Shown: positions 1 through 10,411 of the stretch, in pieces | Layout: every line of letters begins with the position of its first letter | Position numbering within the stretch: the stretch's first letter is position 1 | NCBI GenBank assembly: GCA_036971615.1 | Contig: JAYKKR010000008.1 | Span: 434,001-498,000 of the forward strand | Reading direction: 5' to 3' | DNA from: Amyloporia xantha | Lineage: Eukaryota > Basidiomycota > Agaricomycetes > Polyporales > Adustoporiaceae | DNA: 64,000 bases | The notes under the pieces: generated by a model | What the model was told of the DNA's origin: nothing | Seen by the model: only the letters and a program-made list of their open reading frames with translations | The model's database searches: none | Program-made: the position numbers and the translations under genes

Positions 1-389
1 TTGCCCGCCACCGCGATCACGTCGCTCGCGTCGGTACCCACCGCACCCGGCATGGCAGTGCCCCCGCCTGCTGTGGCCGTACCTCCGCCGGTGCATGGTG
101 CTGTCGCGCCGCCGCCTCCTGACCAGGCCGGCCAGGTTCAGGGAGACCCCCCTGCTCCTGGGCCGGGAGACCAAATGCAGACGGATTGACCCCTGGGGGC
201 CGACTGCTCTGCAATTGCCTCCACGCCAAGGAACGCCGCGCGGCCGGGGTGATGGAATTCCTGACGAGGAGATCCCCTAGGGATCCCGTAGAGTAATAAA
301 CTCTCGTCAACTCTACGACGGACACACCGTGTCCGTCATTATCTTTCGCATTTTCTGTGGACTCGTGAGACGAGTCCAGTGGGGGAGGA
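1..389 (+). mobile_element. 3' internal end of a plus-strand LTR retrotransposon (partial)
   Basis: This stretch lies directly upstream of a complete LTR (390-655) and ends in a purine-rich tract (about 380-388, gtgggggagga) of the type that primes plus-strand synthesis. A proline-rich frame runs 1-189 and another short open frame runs to a stop near 298; neither has a diagnostic domain, so the coding part is unassigned. The element continues off the left edge of the window. Orientation comes from the order purine tract then LTR. It is probably Ty3/gypsy-like by the tract and LTR layout, but no polymerase is visible to prove it. Confidence 0.55.
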
Positions 390-655
390 TGTAAGGTACC
401 CCTACGGGTACCCTACAACATCTTATCTATACTGTACATATTCGTCTTCACTATTACCTAATACGATCCTGTGGATCGCGGCGTTGGGCAACTGTACAGT
501 ACATTGACGTATGCACGTGTCTCGCGCGCGCGTGCCCTTTTAAGGACACGCGCGTAGGGAAGAAAAGTACCTTTCTTACTTACACCTGTACATCGCACTC
601 TTCTAATAGAAGTTGGTGCAACGTACTTCCGTCTGAGTAAGAGCCAGGTCTTACA
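390..655 (+). repeat. 3' LTR (266 bp) of the plus-strand element
   Basis: The repeat begins TGTAAG and ends CTTACA, a 6-bp perfect inverted terminus of the TG...CA class, and it follows a polypurine tract immediately. A TTTTAAGG box near 537 could be its promoter. The open integrase frame of the surrounding minus-strand element becomes non-homologous LTR sequence at the right end (655/656), so this LTR marks an insertion. The bases after it (656-660, atgca) should be the target duplication; the partner copy is outside the window. Confidence 0.75.
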
Positions 656-1682
656 ATGCATCACCTTGGGCCACCCCTTCTCGTTCCCTCCGCAAAGCTT
701 AACCGCTGCTTCCCGTACGTCCCGGTGCCTCCGCTCCACGATCCCGTTCGCTTGTGAGTTGTACGCTGAGATTCGAATATGGTTGATTTTGTACCGTTCC
801 CGCAGGTGTTCCAATGCTGCGACAAATGGTGTCCCGTTATCCGTAACAATCTCCTCCACCGCTCCCCACCGACACAGCAGCTCCTCGTAGATGAAGTTCC
901 CAATCGTAACTCCTGTCTCCTTCCGCAGCATCCGCCATTCCGGGTAAGACGACAGGGAACAACGCGCTTGCACGATATGCGTGTACCCGTATGCCGTTGG
1001 CATGTGCATCGAGTCCATGTGCACCTTCGAAAACAGCCCCCGGCATAGGTACCGTCGGTGGGATGTGGTACTTGTGCGCCTTGCGGAGCTGACACTCATG
1101 GCAGCTTCCCACATACCATTTTACGTCGTGATCGAGACTAACCCACCAGAATCGTTCGAGGAGCCGGGCGCGCACCGTGAAGATCCCTTTGTGCCCGAGG
1201 GAGTCGTGCGCCTCTTTCATCAGGCCGTACCGCTTCCCTTTCTCCACCACCACCTTGTGCTTCCCTCCTTTATCTTTCTTCCAGAGCCTCCCCCCTTTGA
1301 CAAAGAACTTGCTAGCGTAACGGACGAACGAGGTGAACTGTCTTTCGTCCATTCCTTCCAGCCGCCTCGGGTCTCGTAGAAATTCGTCTACTTTCCGCAC
1401 CCTTTCCTCCCGCGCCCCTCCGTTGCTGACCTCTGGGATCTCTACCCCCTCTCCCGCGTCCAGCGACCACACCATCAGTCCCTCCTCGTCCCTCTTCCCT
1501 CCCGGCGTATTCAAGACCTCCATGGTGAACGCGTAGGCCTCGTCAATCCACTCTTCGAAGTCATCTTCCTCTTCCGGGTCTTCCTCTGCTGCTCCCCGCC
1601 GCGAAAGCCCATCCGCCCCCGCATGCCGTTCCCCGGCACGTGTACCAGCTTGAAGTCGAATAGGAGGATCCCAGCGATCCAT
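656..1682 (-). pseudogene. Integrase zinc-binding and catalytic core, truncated
   Basis: A GADGLSRR segment links RNase H to integrase. The HHCC-type finger is visible (HDSLGHKG then CHECQLRK) near 1260-1080. After a frameshift near 1045, beside a C5 run, the catalytic core has the three acidic positions in HMDSMHMP, IVTDNGTPF and NGIVERRHR. The natural sequence stops at 656, where a plus-strand LTR begins; the open frame continues leftward to 458 only by chance through LTR sequence. No C-terminal integrase region or chromodomain is present in the window. Confidence 0.85.
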
Positions 1683-3215
1683 CTGTTGATAGTGGCGTTT
1701 GGTTGGATGTCTGGGTTATTTAGCATCCCCTTAATATATTTGGCGTCGACTTCGACGACCAGCTTCTTCACTCCGATAATGTAGATCCGGCACGCTCGCA
1801 GCGCCCGGAACAACCCAAACAGCTCCAGCTTGGCTTGCGAGTATCGGGATTCGCGTTCGTTCCACGTTATGGACCCGAACCGGTTTGGCCTTCTCTTCCC
1901 GTCTTCCCCTTTCTGTAAGATCACGAACCCCACCCCGATCCACGATGAATCCACCGCCAGAATCACCTCCCGTTCGGACCCATAGTCAATCGGGACGAGC
2001 GCGGGCGAGTTGATTACTGCGTCCTTCAGCTTCCGCATAGCGTCCTCCTGCGCCTCCTCCCATACGAAGTCGGCTCCCTTCCGAAGCAGGTCGTTGAGTG
2101 GGCGCGCCATTTTTCCGAAGTCCTTTACAAACATCCGCACCAGCCCGCAGGTCCCCAAAAATCCTCGCACGTTTGTTACCGTCTCGCACCGCGGCCAATC
2201 CTTGATCTTCTGCACTCGGGACTCCTCCGGGACCCTCCTCGTACGTGCATCGGTGCCCTACCACCACCACCTCTGGAACGCACAAATACGCCTTCTTCCC
2301 CGAGAACGTCCCTCCCACGTTCCCGATCCGTTGCAACACCCGATTTACGTTCTGTAGGTGTTCCCACACGAATCGCCTTATTCCTGGGTTCCCCTCGATT
2401 GTCTCATACCCCCTTCCAGCTCGTACCGGGTCTTTGGCCCTTTAATTGGCACGTCGTCGATGAACGGGACCGTGACATGCGGAATCTCGTCCTGCAGGAT
2501 GAAGGTCACATCCCCATGCATAATTTGCGCAGAATTGATATACCCCATCGGAATCGAGGTCAGCCGAAATGCCCCCAGCGGCGTCTGGAACGAGGTGATG
2601 TCCCGAGACCGGGCGTCCAGGGTCCGCTGGTCGAAAGCTACGTATAGGTCCAGGATCCCATAACATCCCCTTCCCCCAAAGGACTCCGCCAAATGTTCTA
2701 CCAGTGGGGGAACCGCCGCGTCCTTGATAGCTACGCCGTTTAGGGGTTGTAGATCGTGCACCAACCGGAGGGACTTCCCGTCTTTCTTTACCACGCAGAA
2801 CCACCTGGACCGGTACGACGAGTTCGAAGGCTCGTACACCCCTGAAGCGATCTTGTCCTTGATGATTTGTACAACCTGATCAAAGATTCCCGGCGGGATA
2901 GGGATGTTCTTCAGCACCCACGGAACGTGTTCCACCGTCGGAATCATGACCGGGTCGAAGTATTCGTCCGAGAACCTTCCCTTCTCCGTCTCGTCCCAGG
3001 CGAACACCCGCTCGTGCTGTCCCACTAAAAAGTCCACCAACTTCACTTCCTCTGGCCACAGGAATCCCCCCCCCTACGTCCAACGCCTTCCTCCGCTCGT
3101 CCGTATAACGCCCCTGCGGGTGGAACTCGGGCGGCCGATGAGGCAGTTCCGGTAGGTTCCTCAGGGGGTCCCCTGGCGCTCTTCGCACGATTCGAAATTC
3201 TTCAGGTAGTGTCGT
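1683..3215 (-). pseudogene. Reverse transcriptase and RNase H domains
   Basis: RT begins after LPEEF and is put out of frame by an indel in a long C run at about 3066-3074. The next frame (3046-2378) holds the palm motifs LVHDLQPLN, FQTPLGAFRLTSIPMG and the catalytic FIDD box (a YxDD variant). Two more shifts occur near 2405 and 2230. The RT connection (VRGFLGTCGLVRMF) and an RNase H domain (LAVDSS, SRYSQAKLELFGLFRAL, VEVDAKYIKGML) follow and end near LVHVPG. The family assignment is secure; the copy cannot yield a continuous polymerase. Confidence 0.85.
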
Positions 3216-3643
3216 CGCCACCGGCCTTACCTTGTTCGCTACCTTCTTGTAGGCGTACGCATGTACCACCTCGTCTTCTTCTACCCAGAATCCTTCCTTC
3301 CCGCTCCTTCCGCTCCCTTCCGGCACTACAAGTCCTCCCTCCCGCGTTAGGTGTATCCTCTTCTTCCCTGCTTGCACCACCAGTGGTCGTTCGTTCATCT
3401 TGGGTTCACGCGGCACATAGGAGGAAACAGAAATGCATTGAGACTGAATATCCTTGCCGATACATGATATGTGCGAATTGTCCAGACGAGACGACGACAC
3501 CCGGGTGCGATTACCCCTCTCTTCTTCCCCCCGCGCAGTGCTCCTCTCCGCCGATTTGCCTGCTCTATCTATCGGGTCGGAAGGGGTATACAGAGAGTAT
3601 AAACGTACGAGTGCGTCTCCGCGAGCGTTGCCCGCATCCTCGA

Positions 3644-4297
3644 CTATTGAAAACCCGCCGCGGATGGCTTCCGTCGACCGTTCCGCGGTTTTGTCGCCAC
3701 CATCACCCGTTCCCCTGTCTCCAGGTCCGTAAGAGTGATTTGTTGTTCGCCGGAGGGGAAGTCCCGCGTTTCGCAAGCAGTCAGAGCGAAGAAGGGCCGT
3801 CCCAGGAGGACTTCGAACGGTGCGTCGTCCAGCACCTGCAGCTGGAGGTACAGGTCAACGCTCCCGAACGTGAAACGTACGTTTTGCGCCTTCCCGACCG
3901 TTTTCACTTGCGCGCTGTTGGCCGTCTCCATCGTAATGGCTTCGTCAGGCTTCAGGACGATCCCTGTCTTCTCCCAGATGTCCTTCCGCATGGCCACGAT
4001 CTGCGCCCGCCGTCGAGCACACACTCGCATGTGAACTTCCCTTCGATAACTGGTTCCACCGCTCGCAGCGCCAGGGAGTCGTGCCCGATACTTGCCCCTC
4101 CTTCCGTAACCTGGAAGGTTTCCTTCGCGTCCTCCCAATGGTCCTCGTCGTCGACTTCTACCAGACCGGCGGTGGCTACCCGCGACGTCGTCACATCCCC
4201 CTTCACTTCCTTCCGCACCCCTGCCGAGATTGCCAGCACCTCCCCCACCGTCATCTCCACCTTCGTCCCGTAGAGCTTCTTCTGTCGCTTCCGCCAC
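3644..4297 (-). pseudogene. Retropepsin-like protease domain (active site split by a frameshift)
   Basis: The sequence before the break ends CVLDGG in one frame and resumes AQIVAM in the next, with the shift at about 4003-4013, exactly at the catalytic Asp loop. Downstream the second frame has VLLGRPFF, the usual C-terminal retropepsin strand followed by a helix. One indel therefore removes protease function. In intact elements this domain matures the Gag-Pol polyprotein. The following stretch runs without a clear domain into the RT region. Assignment as a gypsy protease is by motif and position. Confidence 0.75.
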
Positions 4298-6098
4298 CGA
4301 GTACCGTTGTTCGATCTCCGTCTGGTACTTGTATTGCCCCGTGGTTCCTCCCGCCCCTTTCCTTCGCTTCCCTTAGCCTTTTCCTCGCTCGTCCGTGGTA
4401 TGTTGGCCGCAGGTATCCCCGGCGGTTTCCCTCCTGGGCCCCGCAACGCCGCCCCGTCCTTGCCCCGGTCTTCTTCACTTCTTCGAACCGCACTTCCTTC
4501 TTCTTCGCCCGCGCCAACTCTGCTTGGAGAACCCGGACCCTTTCCGACGGATCTTCCTCATCCGACGAACCTTCGTCCCTCGTCTCCACCATGTTCACGC
4601 CCTCGTATATCTGGAAAAGGTTCGCGGCCAAGTGCGGAGGGGCCTGTCGCTCGTTCCCCGCGACTCGCACCAGTTGCCCAGGGTTCTGGGCGTGCCACGA
4701 GTCCACTCGATCCTTCATGTACTCTCCAGGCAGGCCGCGCGGAACGAACATGCTGTTCGGCAGCCGTACTTTCCCAGTCTCGTCCCGGTAGATCTTCCGG
4801 TCAAGGATATACTGGAGAATAATCCCGCAGTTCCGCATGAAGTGCTCCGGGTCCCCACAGAAGTTGCACAGGAAGTTGCCCGGCGCTCCTCCCGCTCCTT
4901 GCGCGACCCTCCCCCGGTCCGCGGCGCCCCTCCCGCTCCTCCGCTGCGTCCCGCCAAGAACACCTGCATCATCTGTATTGTCTGGTTGAAGAGCGCCAAG
5001 TCTACGCCCTCCGTCTTTACCACCGCGGTCGCTGCTGGAGGCGCTGTCGTCCCGCTCGTCCCTGCTGTGTCTCTTCCGCCCTCCCACGGCTCCTCCTCCT
5101 ACTCCCGGGAGGCACTTCTGCGCCACCTTGTGCATTACGTCCATCCCCCACGGGTCATCCGGGTCGTGGTCGGGTTCTGCGATCTCCGCCCTCCGGGTAA
5201 TCGTCCGCAGTTCTTCCTCCCCAAACCCGCGCATGTACACTTCGTCCCTGTGCCGCGCCGCTATCTTGCTCTTCGATATCAGGAAGGCTGCGACCGGGGA
5301 ATACTCTTCGATAATATGCGGCCTCCTCCCCCTCGTCCGCACCCCCTTGTCTCGCGCCGACTGTGCTATGCGATCGAGGTCTGCCGCGGTGTACCTCTTG
5401 TCTCCGTCCGCCCCCGGGTACAAGGCCTTCACCCTCGCTTAAACACCAGATACACCCGCCCAGTGGCCCCATCCGCCGTCTTCCATAGTTCCTCTTGTTC
5501 CACCGTCAGGTACTTCAGCGCGTACCGTATCTTCTCTTCTTCCGTTGTAATCCCTGCTGCCGCGCACAGGTCCTCTAGATCCTCGAAATATCGCAGTAGA
5601 TTGCGCGGTTCCCCGTCGAAGGTCGGCGCTGTCTTCGCCCTCGCACGGGCATGGATGAAGTAGGCATGGCACGCGGGGGTACTGTAGCACTCGTCGATTG
5701 GGTAGGTGCGGGACGGGCGAGCTCGCTCGTGATGGAGGGAGTGGTATGCTCGCGGGTTCTATGTATGTCGACAGGATGGTAGGCTCGACGACCTCGCGTT
5801 TGACTCGTACTGAGGGTGGTGCCGAAATCGTTCGTCGGCGTGGACGTTCGGGAGGAACGGGAGATGAGCGGGTTGACGGGGTCGCGGATGATTCGGTGAC
5901 TGATGAGATTGTGGATGTTTCTTCGGTACTCCTTCCTTCCGCCAGTGGCTCGTGGTTTACTGGGGAATGGAGCGGAGGCGAAGGATGTTCGAGGGATACA
6001 GAGCGCGTGTTGCTTTGTGACCGGAAGGGAGGGATTCTGACGTCGAAAGGGTTATCCGAGTCCGAGTCGTCGAACGCGGCCGGTCGGAGGGGAAAGTG
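4251..6098 (-). pseudogene. Gag of the Ty3/gypsy element (frameshifted)
   Basis: The upstream part (about 6098-5690) is open on the minus strand and rich in Pro and Ser, without a clear ATG. The Gag core (about 5680-5440) is in another frame and contains APTFDGEP and RYFEDLE followed by a run of charged residues, typical of fungal gypsy capsids. A third frame (5432-4251) carries an intact zinc knuckle CNFCGDPEHFMRNC (CX2CX4HX4C) near 4870-4830, then an acidic and K/R-rich tail leading into the protease. Two frameshifts break the protein near 5690 and 5440. Gag would package the element RNA in cytoplasmic particles; here it cannot be made as one chain. Confidence 0.8.
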
Positions 6099-6579
6099 AG
6101 GAAGGTCGAGATCTAGTCGGGGGAGATAGGACTGTTCTGGGCTAAGAGAAGTTCTTGCTGTAGAGTACGGTCCGGCACGGCGATGGTGCGCGAACGAAGT
6201 CTTCGAACTATAAGATTCCCCCTCGCGGTGGGCTCCACTTGCAAGGCTTGGTGCTCCTCCCGCTGTGCGATAAGCACACCTGGAAGGAACAGATCAATGA
6301 GTCGAAGGGGAAGGGGAGTGAAGACGTTCGCAGCGTCTGGCACGGAGGATGAGCAAGAGAGAAAAGAATTGATTGAGCTAGAGACTTGTAGGTATATGGG
6401 GGACGCTCTATGTGTGCTATCCCAGTCAAGTCGCAGTCGCAGTCCTAGGTACGCAGTAGATATCCCGAATCGCAGTAAAATGGGTCAAGCCGCTTGCTTG
6501 CCCTCTCGTAGAAGTAAACGCAGTGTAGCTCCGCTGAGCAAGAAAACCCGGTCGCGTGAAAGTCAAAGTCCCAGTTGCA

Positions 6580-6589
6580 GCTCGTACCA
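6580..6589 (-). other. Probable primer-binding site of the Ty3/gypsy element
   Basis: On the minus strand this reads TGGTACGAGC, whose complement ends in CCA as the 3' end of a tRNA would. It lies upstream of the Gag leader, where the PBS should be, so the right LTR of the element should start about 6590-6592 and extend rightward. I could not find the outer LTR end, because the left LTR is outside the window and there is nothing to compare. Confidence 0.5.
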
Positions 6590-6769
6590 GATGGTAGATG
6601 CCCCTTCCGCCTCGTCCCCCTTCCTCATATATACCTTGTCCCGCGTGCGCTGCCACGTCACTCTCCCTCCCGCTTCCTCCCGCTACCTCCCGCTACCTCC
6701 CCTCCGACTCTTCCCCTGACTTACTTATCTTCCTTCCGCGCACTCTTCCCTCCCTTCGCCTCATTCGCC

Positions 6770-7568
6770 ATGTCTGAGCCTGCCGAACCCACCGACCCCA
6801 TCGGTTCCCTCCACGTCCGCCGCTACCTCCTCCTCGTAGACGTGCTTCGCGCTGAGTGCGTTGTTGAGCCTTCATTCCGCCCTTCCGATCCGGCTGCTTG
6901 GCTTGCCTGGGCGCACGGAGTGCACTGGCTGCTGGTTTGTCCACCTTCTCTTTTACTTCTCTTTCCTTCCCCTCACGTCCCGTCCCGCAGCGCCTTGCCT
7001 ATGAAGCTCGAGCCCAAGCCATAGCCGCGGGAACCTCACGCTCCCTCCGCTCACTGCCTTCGTCACCCTCCGCGAGCTCGTCCACTACATCGACTCGATC
7101 TTCCGCTCCTCCCTGAGCCATCGCGGCGCAGTCCCCTATCCTGGGATCGCCTGGAGCCCCGACGAGGTTCGTTCCAATGCGCAGCGGGACGAAGCTGGTA
7201 CTCCGCCTCCCCTCCCGTTGTACACGGAAGAGGCCTTCTGGACCCCTCCCCGCATCGCCGAGGAACGTACCGATGAAGCTTTAGAACGGCTCGAACTTGT
7301 CGCCCGCCAGTTCTCGGACACTTTGGACCGTATGCGTCCCTATCCGCGGGCGTTCGAAGACCTAGAGCACTCGATCCGTGTTGCCGCTCATGCTCTGGGA
7401 GGGAGGGGAGGACGTCGGGAGGGAGGTCCCTCGCGGGCCCGTACCCCTGCGGAGGAGGATTTCCATTACCACCGGGAGACTATTTATCGTCCCCCGCGCC
7501 ACCGTTCGTTCTCTGACGTCGGCGGGGAAGGGCCCGACGCTCCCATCGACTTGTCGACCGTAGATTAG
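6770..7568 (+). pseudogene. Unidentified two-exon gene beside the gypsy 5' end, one frameshift
   Basis: An ATG at 6770 lies about 137 bp downstream of a TATATA box (6628-6633). Exon 1 (6770-6934) ends in a phase-0 GT donor; a 56-nt pyrimidine-rich intron ends CCCGCAG at 6990. Exon 2 is open but changes frame near 7027-7042, after which a frame runs to a TAG at 7566-7568. The product would have about 246 residues, with a helical N-terminus (RRYLLLVDVLR), a RELVHYIDSIF helix and a charged C-terminal tail ending PIDLSTVD. I do not recognise the family. It could be a host gene, an accessory ORF of a transposon, or a gene using LTR sequence as promoter. One indel suggests a pseudogene or an assembly error. 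Confidence 0.45.
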
Positions 7569-8415
7569 CATTCCGTCCTGTAGTCGTTCCGTTCGAATGC
7601 CATGCTTGCTTCCGCCGAGCTCCTTTGTCCCGCGTGATCGCATCTCCTTCGTTCCGCTGTCTCGTCCTGCCCTACCGTCCGTTCATAGGGTAGCGCGTAC
7701 CCATTCCTTACAACGCGATGTAGCAGACGGCGGAATTGTTCGTCTCGAGCGGCCTGCGTCACACGCTGCCGATGGCCGGTTTGACAGCGCTGCGCTGAGG
7801 AAATATCCGGAGAAGGAGCCAGGCAGAGTAGAGTCGACTCAGCCGAGACAGAGCCTACTCATCACTGTGGACCATTTCGCTGCTCGTCGTCTTATCTCGA
7901 TCTGCCAGGTATCCGAGCTGGTCCTCGGTCCACTCTCAATAAGCTTGCACGATATCACCGATGGTATTGCCATCCATTGCAATACCTATGATTCTACGGC
8001 AGACCCTGATTTGCCATTTCCGTCGTTGATCCCAGGGGCGTTGTATGTATATGCCTACAGACAACGCCTACGGCAGCATGCACTGTCTAGCAACCATATG
8101 AGGAAGATTGCTTGCTTTCGCGTAATCTCTGGACCACCTTAGTAGATGCTGCTAGGTGCATTCTCATGCTGTCGAATCACTGTTGACCCGCACATCACTG
8201 GTCGAATGAGGGTCTTGGTATCTGACATCTTTCCTAGTTCCTCGATATCCTCAACGTCACTATTCTGTCCGAACCAGCGCTCGACCAGACAACTCCTTGG
8301 CCATGCTGTACAGCCCTTCTCGCAATCGCTGTTGAGATCACTGGCGTGTTGGAAAAATCGGACTTGGCTTATAAGGCCTTGCGGAGCCATATGGCCGTGT
8401 AAGGTCTGATCAGAC
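7569..8415. other. No identifiable gene; weak plus-strand open frame
   Basis: A frame stays open on the plus strand from 7597 to 8142 but has no recognisable domain and no convincing start. Around 8350-8410 are short AAGGCC/CCATATGGCC motifs resembling those at 11150-11340. I see nothing else supportable. Confidence 0.3.
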
Positions 8416-8420
8416 TAGAG

Positions 8421-8656
8421 TGTCACGCGAATAGAGGAAACGCAGACGCAAAGGGGTGCTCAGAGAGCAGATATACTCCTAGGAACTCAGGAGGGAGAGT
8501 AGGCGCCAAAACAGCTAACCCGACACATACACAGACACCTAACCGAAGGCTACTCATAGCACGGATTAAGGATAGATACAGGCAGAGACCACAGCTATGT
8601 ACGACGTATGGGCACCTAAATCACGTGATCTGTGCGTCCGAGCACTCCCTCTAACA
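8421..8656. repeat. Solo LTR, copy 1 (236 bp)
   Basis: The sequence begins TGTCACGCGAATAG and ends CCCTCTAACA. It is flanked by a perfect 5-bp direct repeat TAGAG (8416-8420 and 8657-8661), the target-site duplication left by integration. It is about 95% identical by eye to 11832-12068, which has a different duplication, so the two are independent insertions and not the two ends of one element. The internal region was lost by LTR-LTR recombination. The parent element is not in the window. Confidence 0.85.
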
Positions 8657-8828
8657 TAGAGCGGATGCCTTGTCAGCCGCATATCAGGCCCAATGAGGCC
8701 GCATTAGGCGACTGTAGGCAGGAATGTCGCGATGCAGCTTGTAGTACTTGTACCGCGATTCCGGCGGCCAACGGCGGCGATGGACAGAAGATGGCTGTAT
8801 TAAGTACATGCCTAATACTAATGGTATA

Positions 8829-9035
8829 CTAGTAACGTTGCAATCGCAGGAACATGTCAGAGTCAACCAGGTCGTTGATATAAAACCGTCGATTACTACC
8901 GCCATCGAAAGCTGGAATCATGTGAGCGCCGCGTACACAGTATTCAAGCAGAACGAAAGACGTGTCCTTTGGCTCCTCAAAGACCCGCAAACCATCCCAC
9001 TTGGTGTTCGGATGCCATGTTGTTGGTTCGAACAT
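8829..9035 (-). pseudogene. C-terminal fragment of a DNA transposase (Plavaka/CACTA-like)
   Basis: The 68-codon frame has VRGAHMIPAFDGG followed by FYINDLVDSDMFLRL. That combination of a hydrophobic 'RGxHxIPAF' strand and a 'Y-N-x-x-V-D-x-D-M-F-x-R' segment is, to my knowledge, the C-terminal signature of the Plavaka-type transposases abundant in basidiomycetes. A stop follows immediately and no upstream transposase core is visible, so it is a relic. The family assignment rests on recalled motifs and needs a profile search. Confidence 0.5.
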
Positions 9036-9607
9036 TCAGACCAGAGCAACCGAACGTACCCGGCCTGATGGCAAAACTACTTTGAAGAGACCGAGGAGAC
9101 GTGCGCATAACAACTCAGAGGAGTTGACAATCACGCAGTCATAGCGGCAACTCCCATGAAATGACGGGTTGCAGCGTAGAATATCCCTGCCTTCGGTCCA
9201 GTCTTCCAGAGACTGGTACTATTTGAGATGCAAACATCTATATGGTCAAATCTGGCCACAAAGTCAGGAACAAAAGCTGTAAACCTCATATCCACACAAA
9301 AACACTGATAAGAACTGCACCTTCACCGAATGAGTTTGTGTACCAATAGGATCATCAGGAACATGAGCTGCAAAGAATGTGACTAATTTGATGGTAAAAT
9401 TTCGGTATGCAGGGTCCATCAGTACTTCTGCAAAGGCCCTGACAGCCCTGACGAACGGCTTGTCAGGGCCTTTCAGGACCTGTCAGGGATGTCAGGACAC
9501 CAGCTGTCAGTTTGGGTTGGATAGTATATCAGTAAAAACCCGTCAGGATGCTCAGAGCTGTCAGTGTTTGTCAGAGAACTAAGTAAAACTCCGAAAATAA
9601 AATGCCA

Positions 9608-9680
9608 GTAGGAGGAATTGAACTCATGCATTAACACATATGACAAGTAGAAATACAACATAACCACCGCACCATAAGAG
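9608..9680 (-). repeat. tRNA-like module, left arm of the foldback element
   Basis: On the minus strand an A-box-like GGTGCGGTGGTTATG is followed, about 40 nt later, by a B-box-like GAGTTCAATTCC. The acceptor stem does not pair, so this is not a functional tRNA gene but resembles the tRNA-derived head of a SINE. It mirrors the module at 9998-10072. Confidence 0.4.
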
Positions 9681-9997
9681 CTTCTCTAAGTTCAACTGTC
9701 TAATCAATATATCCTGAATATTTCTCAAGGGTCTTCAAACATGTGCACTCTAATAAGGCTTGGAATTACATGCAACCTGATATATTATAATGATGGAGTC
9801 TATGCAACACTATTTGACATTGTTTTGAAGATAATCAGCATTGCATAGTTCTGTATCTGGACTGGTATTTCCCTAATCTGGCTTAATTTGACTCAATACA
9901 AAAGAAGTCAAAAAGTCGAAATTTGTTGAAGTCTAAATAGATTGAAACCCTTGGAGAGACTCCAGACTATAATGTGTGAAGATTTTAATATGTGTAT

Positions 9998-10072
9998 GGT
10001 CTTGTGGTGTAGTGGTTATGTTTCATGCTGACTTTCTGTTTGTATAAGCTTGGGGTTCAATTCTGTATAATG
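9998..10072 (+). repeat. tRNA-like module, right arm of the foldback element
   Basis: It contains GGTGTAGTGGTTATG (A box) and GGGGTTCAATTC (B box) with tRNA-like spacing but no complete cloverleaf. It is related to the inverted copy at 9608-9680 and is followed by the same TGGCATTTTATTTT segment. Confidence 0.4.
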
Positions 10073-10162
10073 GCATTTTATTTTCCATATTATATCTGGG
10101 TTTAAAATAATGTCCCTGTGGCCTGACAGCCCTGACAGCCTGACGAAATTATGTCAGGGCTG

Positions 10163-10411
10163 TCAGGCTGTCAGGGATATGCAAAAGTGCTGATGCTCAG
10201 AGGCAGTTTCGTTCTCGAACTGCGAGGCCGTTTTGAACCGTTGCGGAGCACCAAACATCCAGTGACCAGGTGTGTCGGTCTCCGGTAATTCTCGGGCTTC
10301 CTCGTCGAGCAGATCATCGGCCGCAGCTTCAAGTCGACACTTTGTATTATGTTTATCCACAGCCATTCGGATTCGTGTAATCGCCTCCTGGTTTGCATCG
10401 ATGCGCGCCAT
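10163..10411 (-). pseudogene. Short coding fragment of unknown family, probably transposon-derived
   Basis: An ATG at 10411 opens an 82-codon frame, partly helical and acidic (LEAAADDLLDEEARELPETD), whose C-terminus runs into the foldback repeat. It is surrounded by transposon relics and has no recognisable domain. It may be a piece of a decayed transposon protein; the evidence is composition and context only. Confidence 0.25.

Larger units (their letters stand above)
656..6589 (-). mobile_element. Decayed Ty3/gypsy retrotransposon, truncated by a nested insertion
   Basis: Reading leftward from 6589 the order is primer-binding site, untranslated leader, Gag with CCHC knuckle, aspartic protease, reverse transcriptase, RNase H, integrase zinc finger and integrase core. 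This PR-RT-RH-IN order is that of Ty3/gypsy. The integrase is cut at 656 by the plus-strand LTR element; its C-terminus and the left LTR must lie beyond position 1. At least six reading-frame changes separate domains that should be continuous, several at homopolymer runs, so the copy is non-autonomous unless some indels are assembly errors. Confidence 0.9.
9434..10176. mobile_element. Foldback element with CCTGACAG-rich inverted ends
   Basis: Both ends are packed with CCTGACAG and its complement CTGTCAGG (9434-9565 and 10121-10176). Inside them, inverted copies of a tRNA-like module and a shared TGGCATTTTATTTT segment face outward from an AT-rich centre, so the whole 0.74 kb can fold on itself. 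It has no coding capacity. It could be a non-autonomous foldback/MITE or two head-to-head SINEs that share a tail. No target duplication was identified. Confidence 0.6.

Noticed and set aside
458..655. Continuation of the integrase protein to position 458
   Set aside because: This part of the open frame lies inside an LTR of opposite orientation, so it is chance reading.
3209..5663. Long plus-strand ORFs (about 354 and 422 codons) across the gypsy region
   Set aside because: They are antisense shadows of GC-rich Gag-Pol; the minus strand carries the recognisable domains.
9434..10176. CRISPR array suggested by repeated CCTGACAG
   Set aside because: Repeats are 8-10 bp, in both orientations and without regular spacers, and the genome is eukaryotic.
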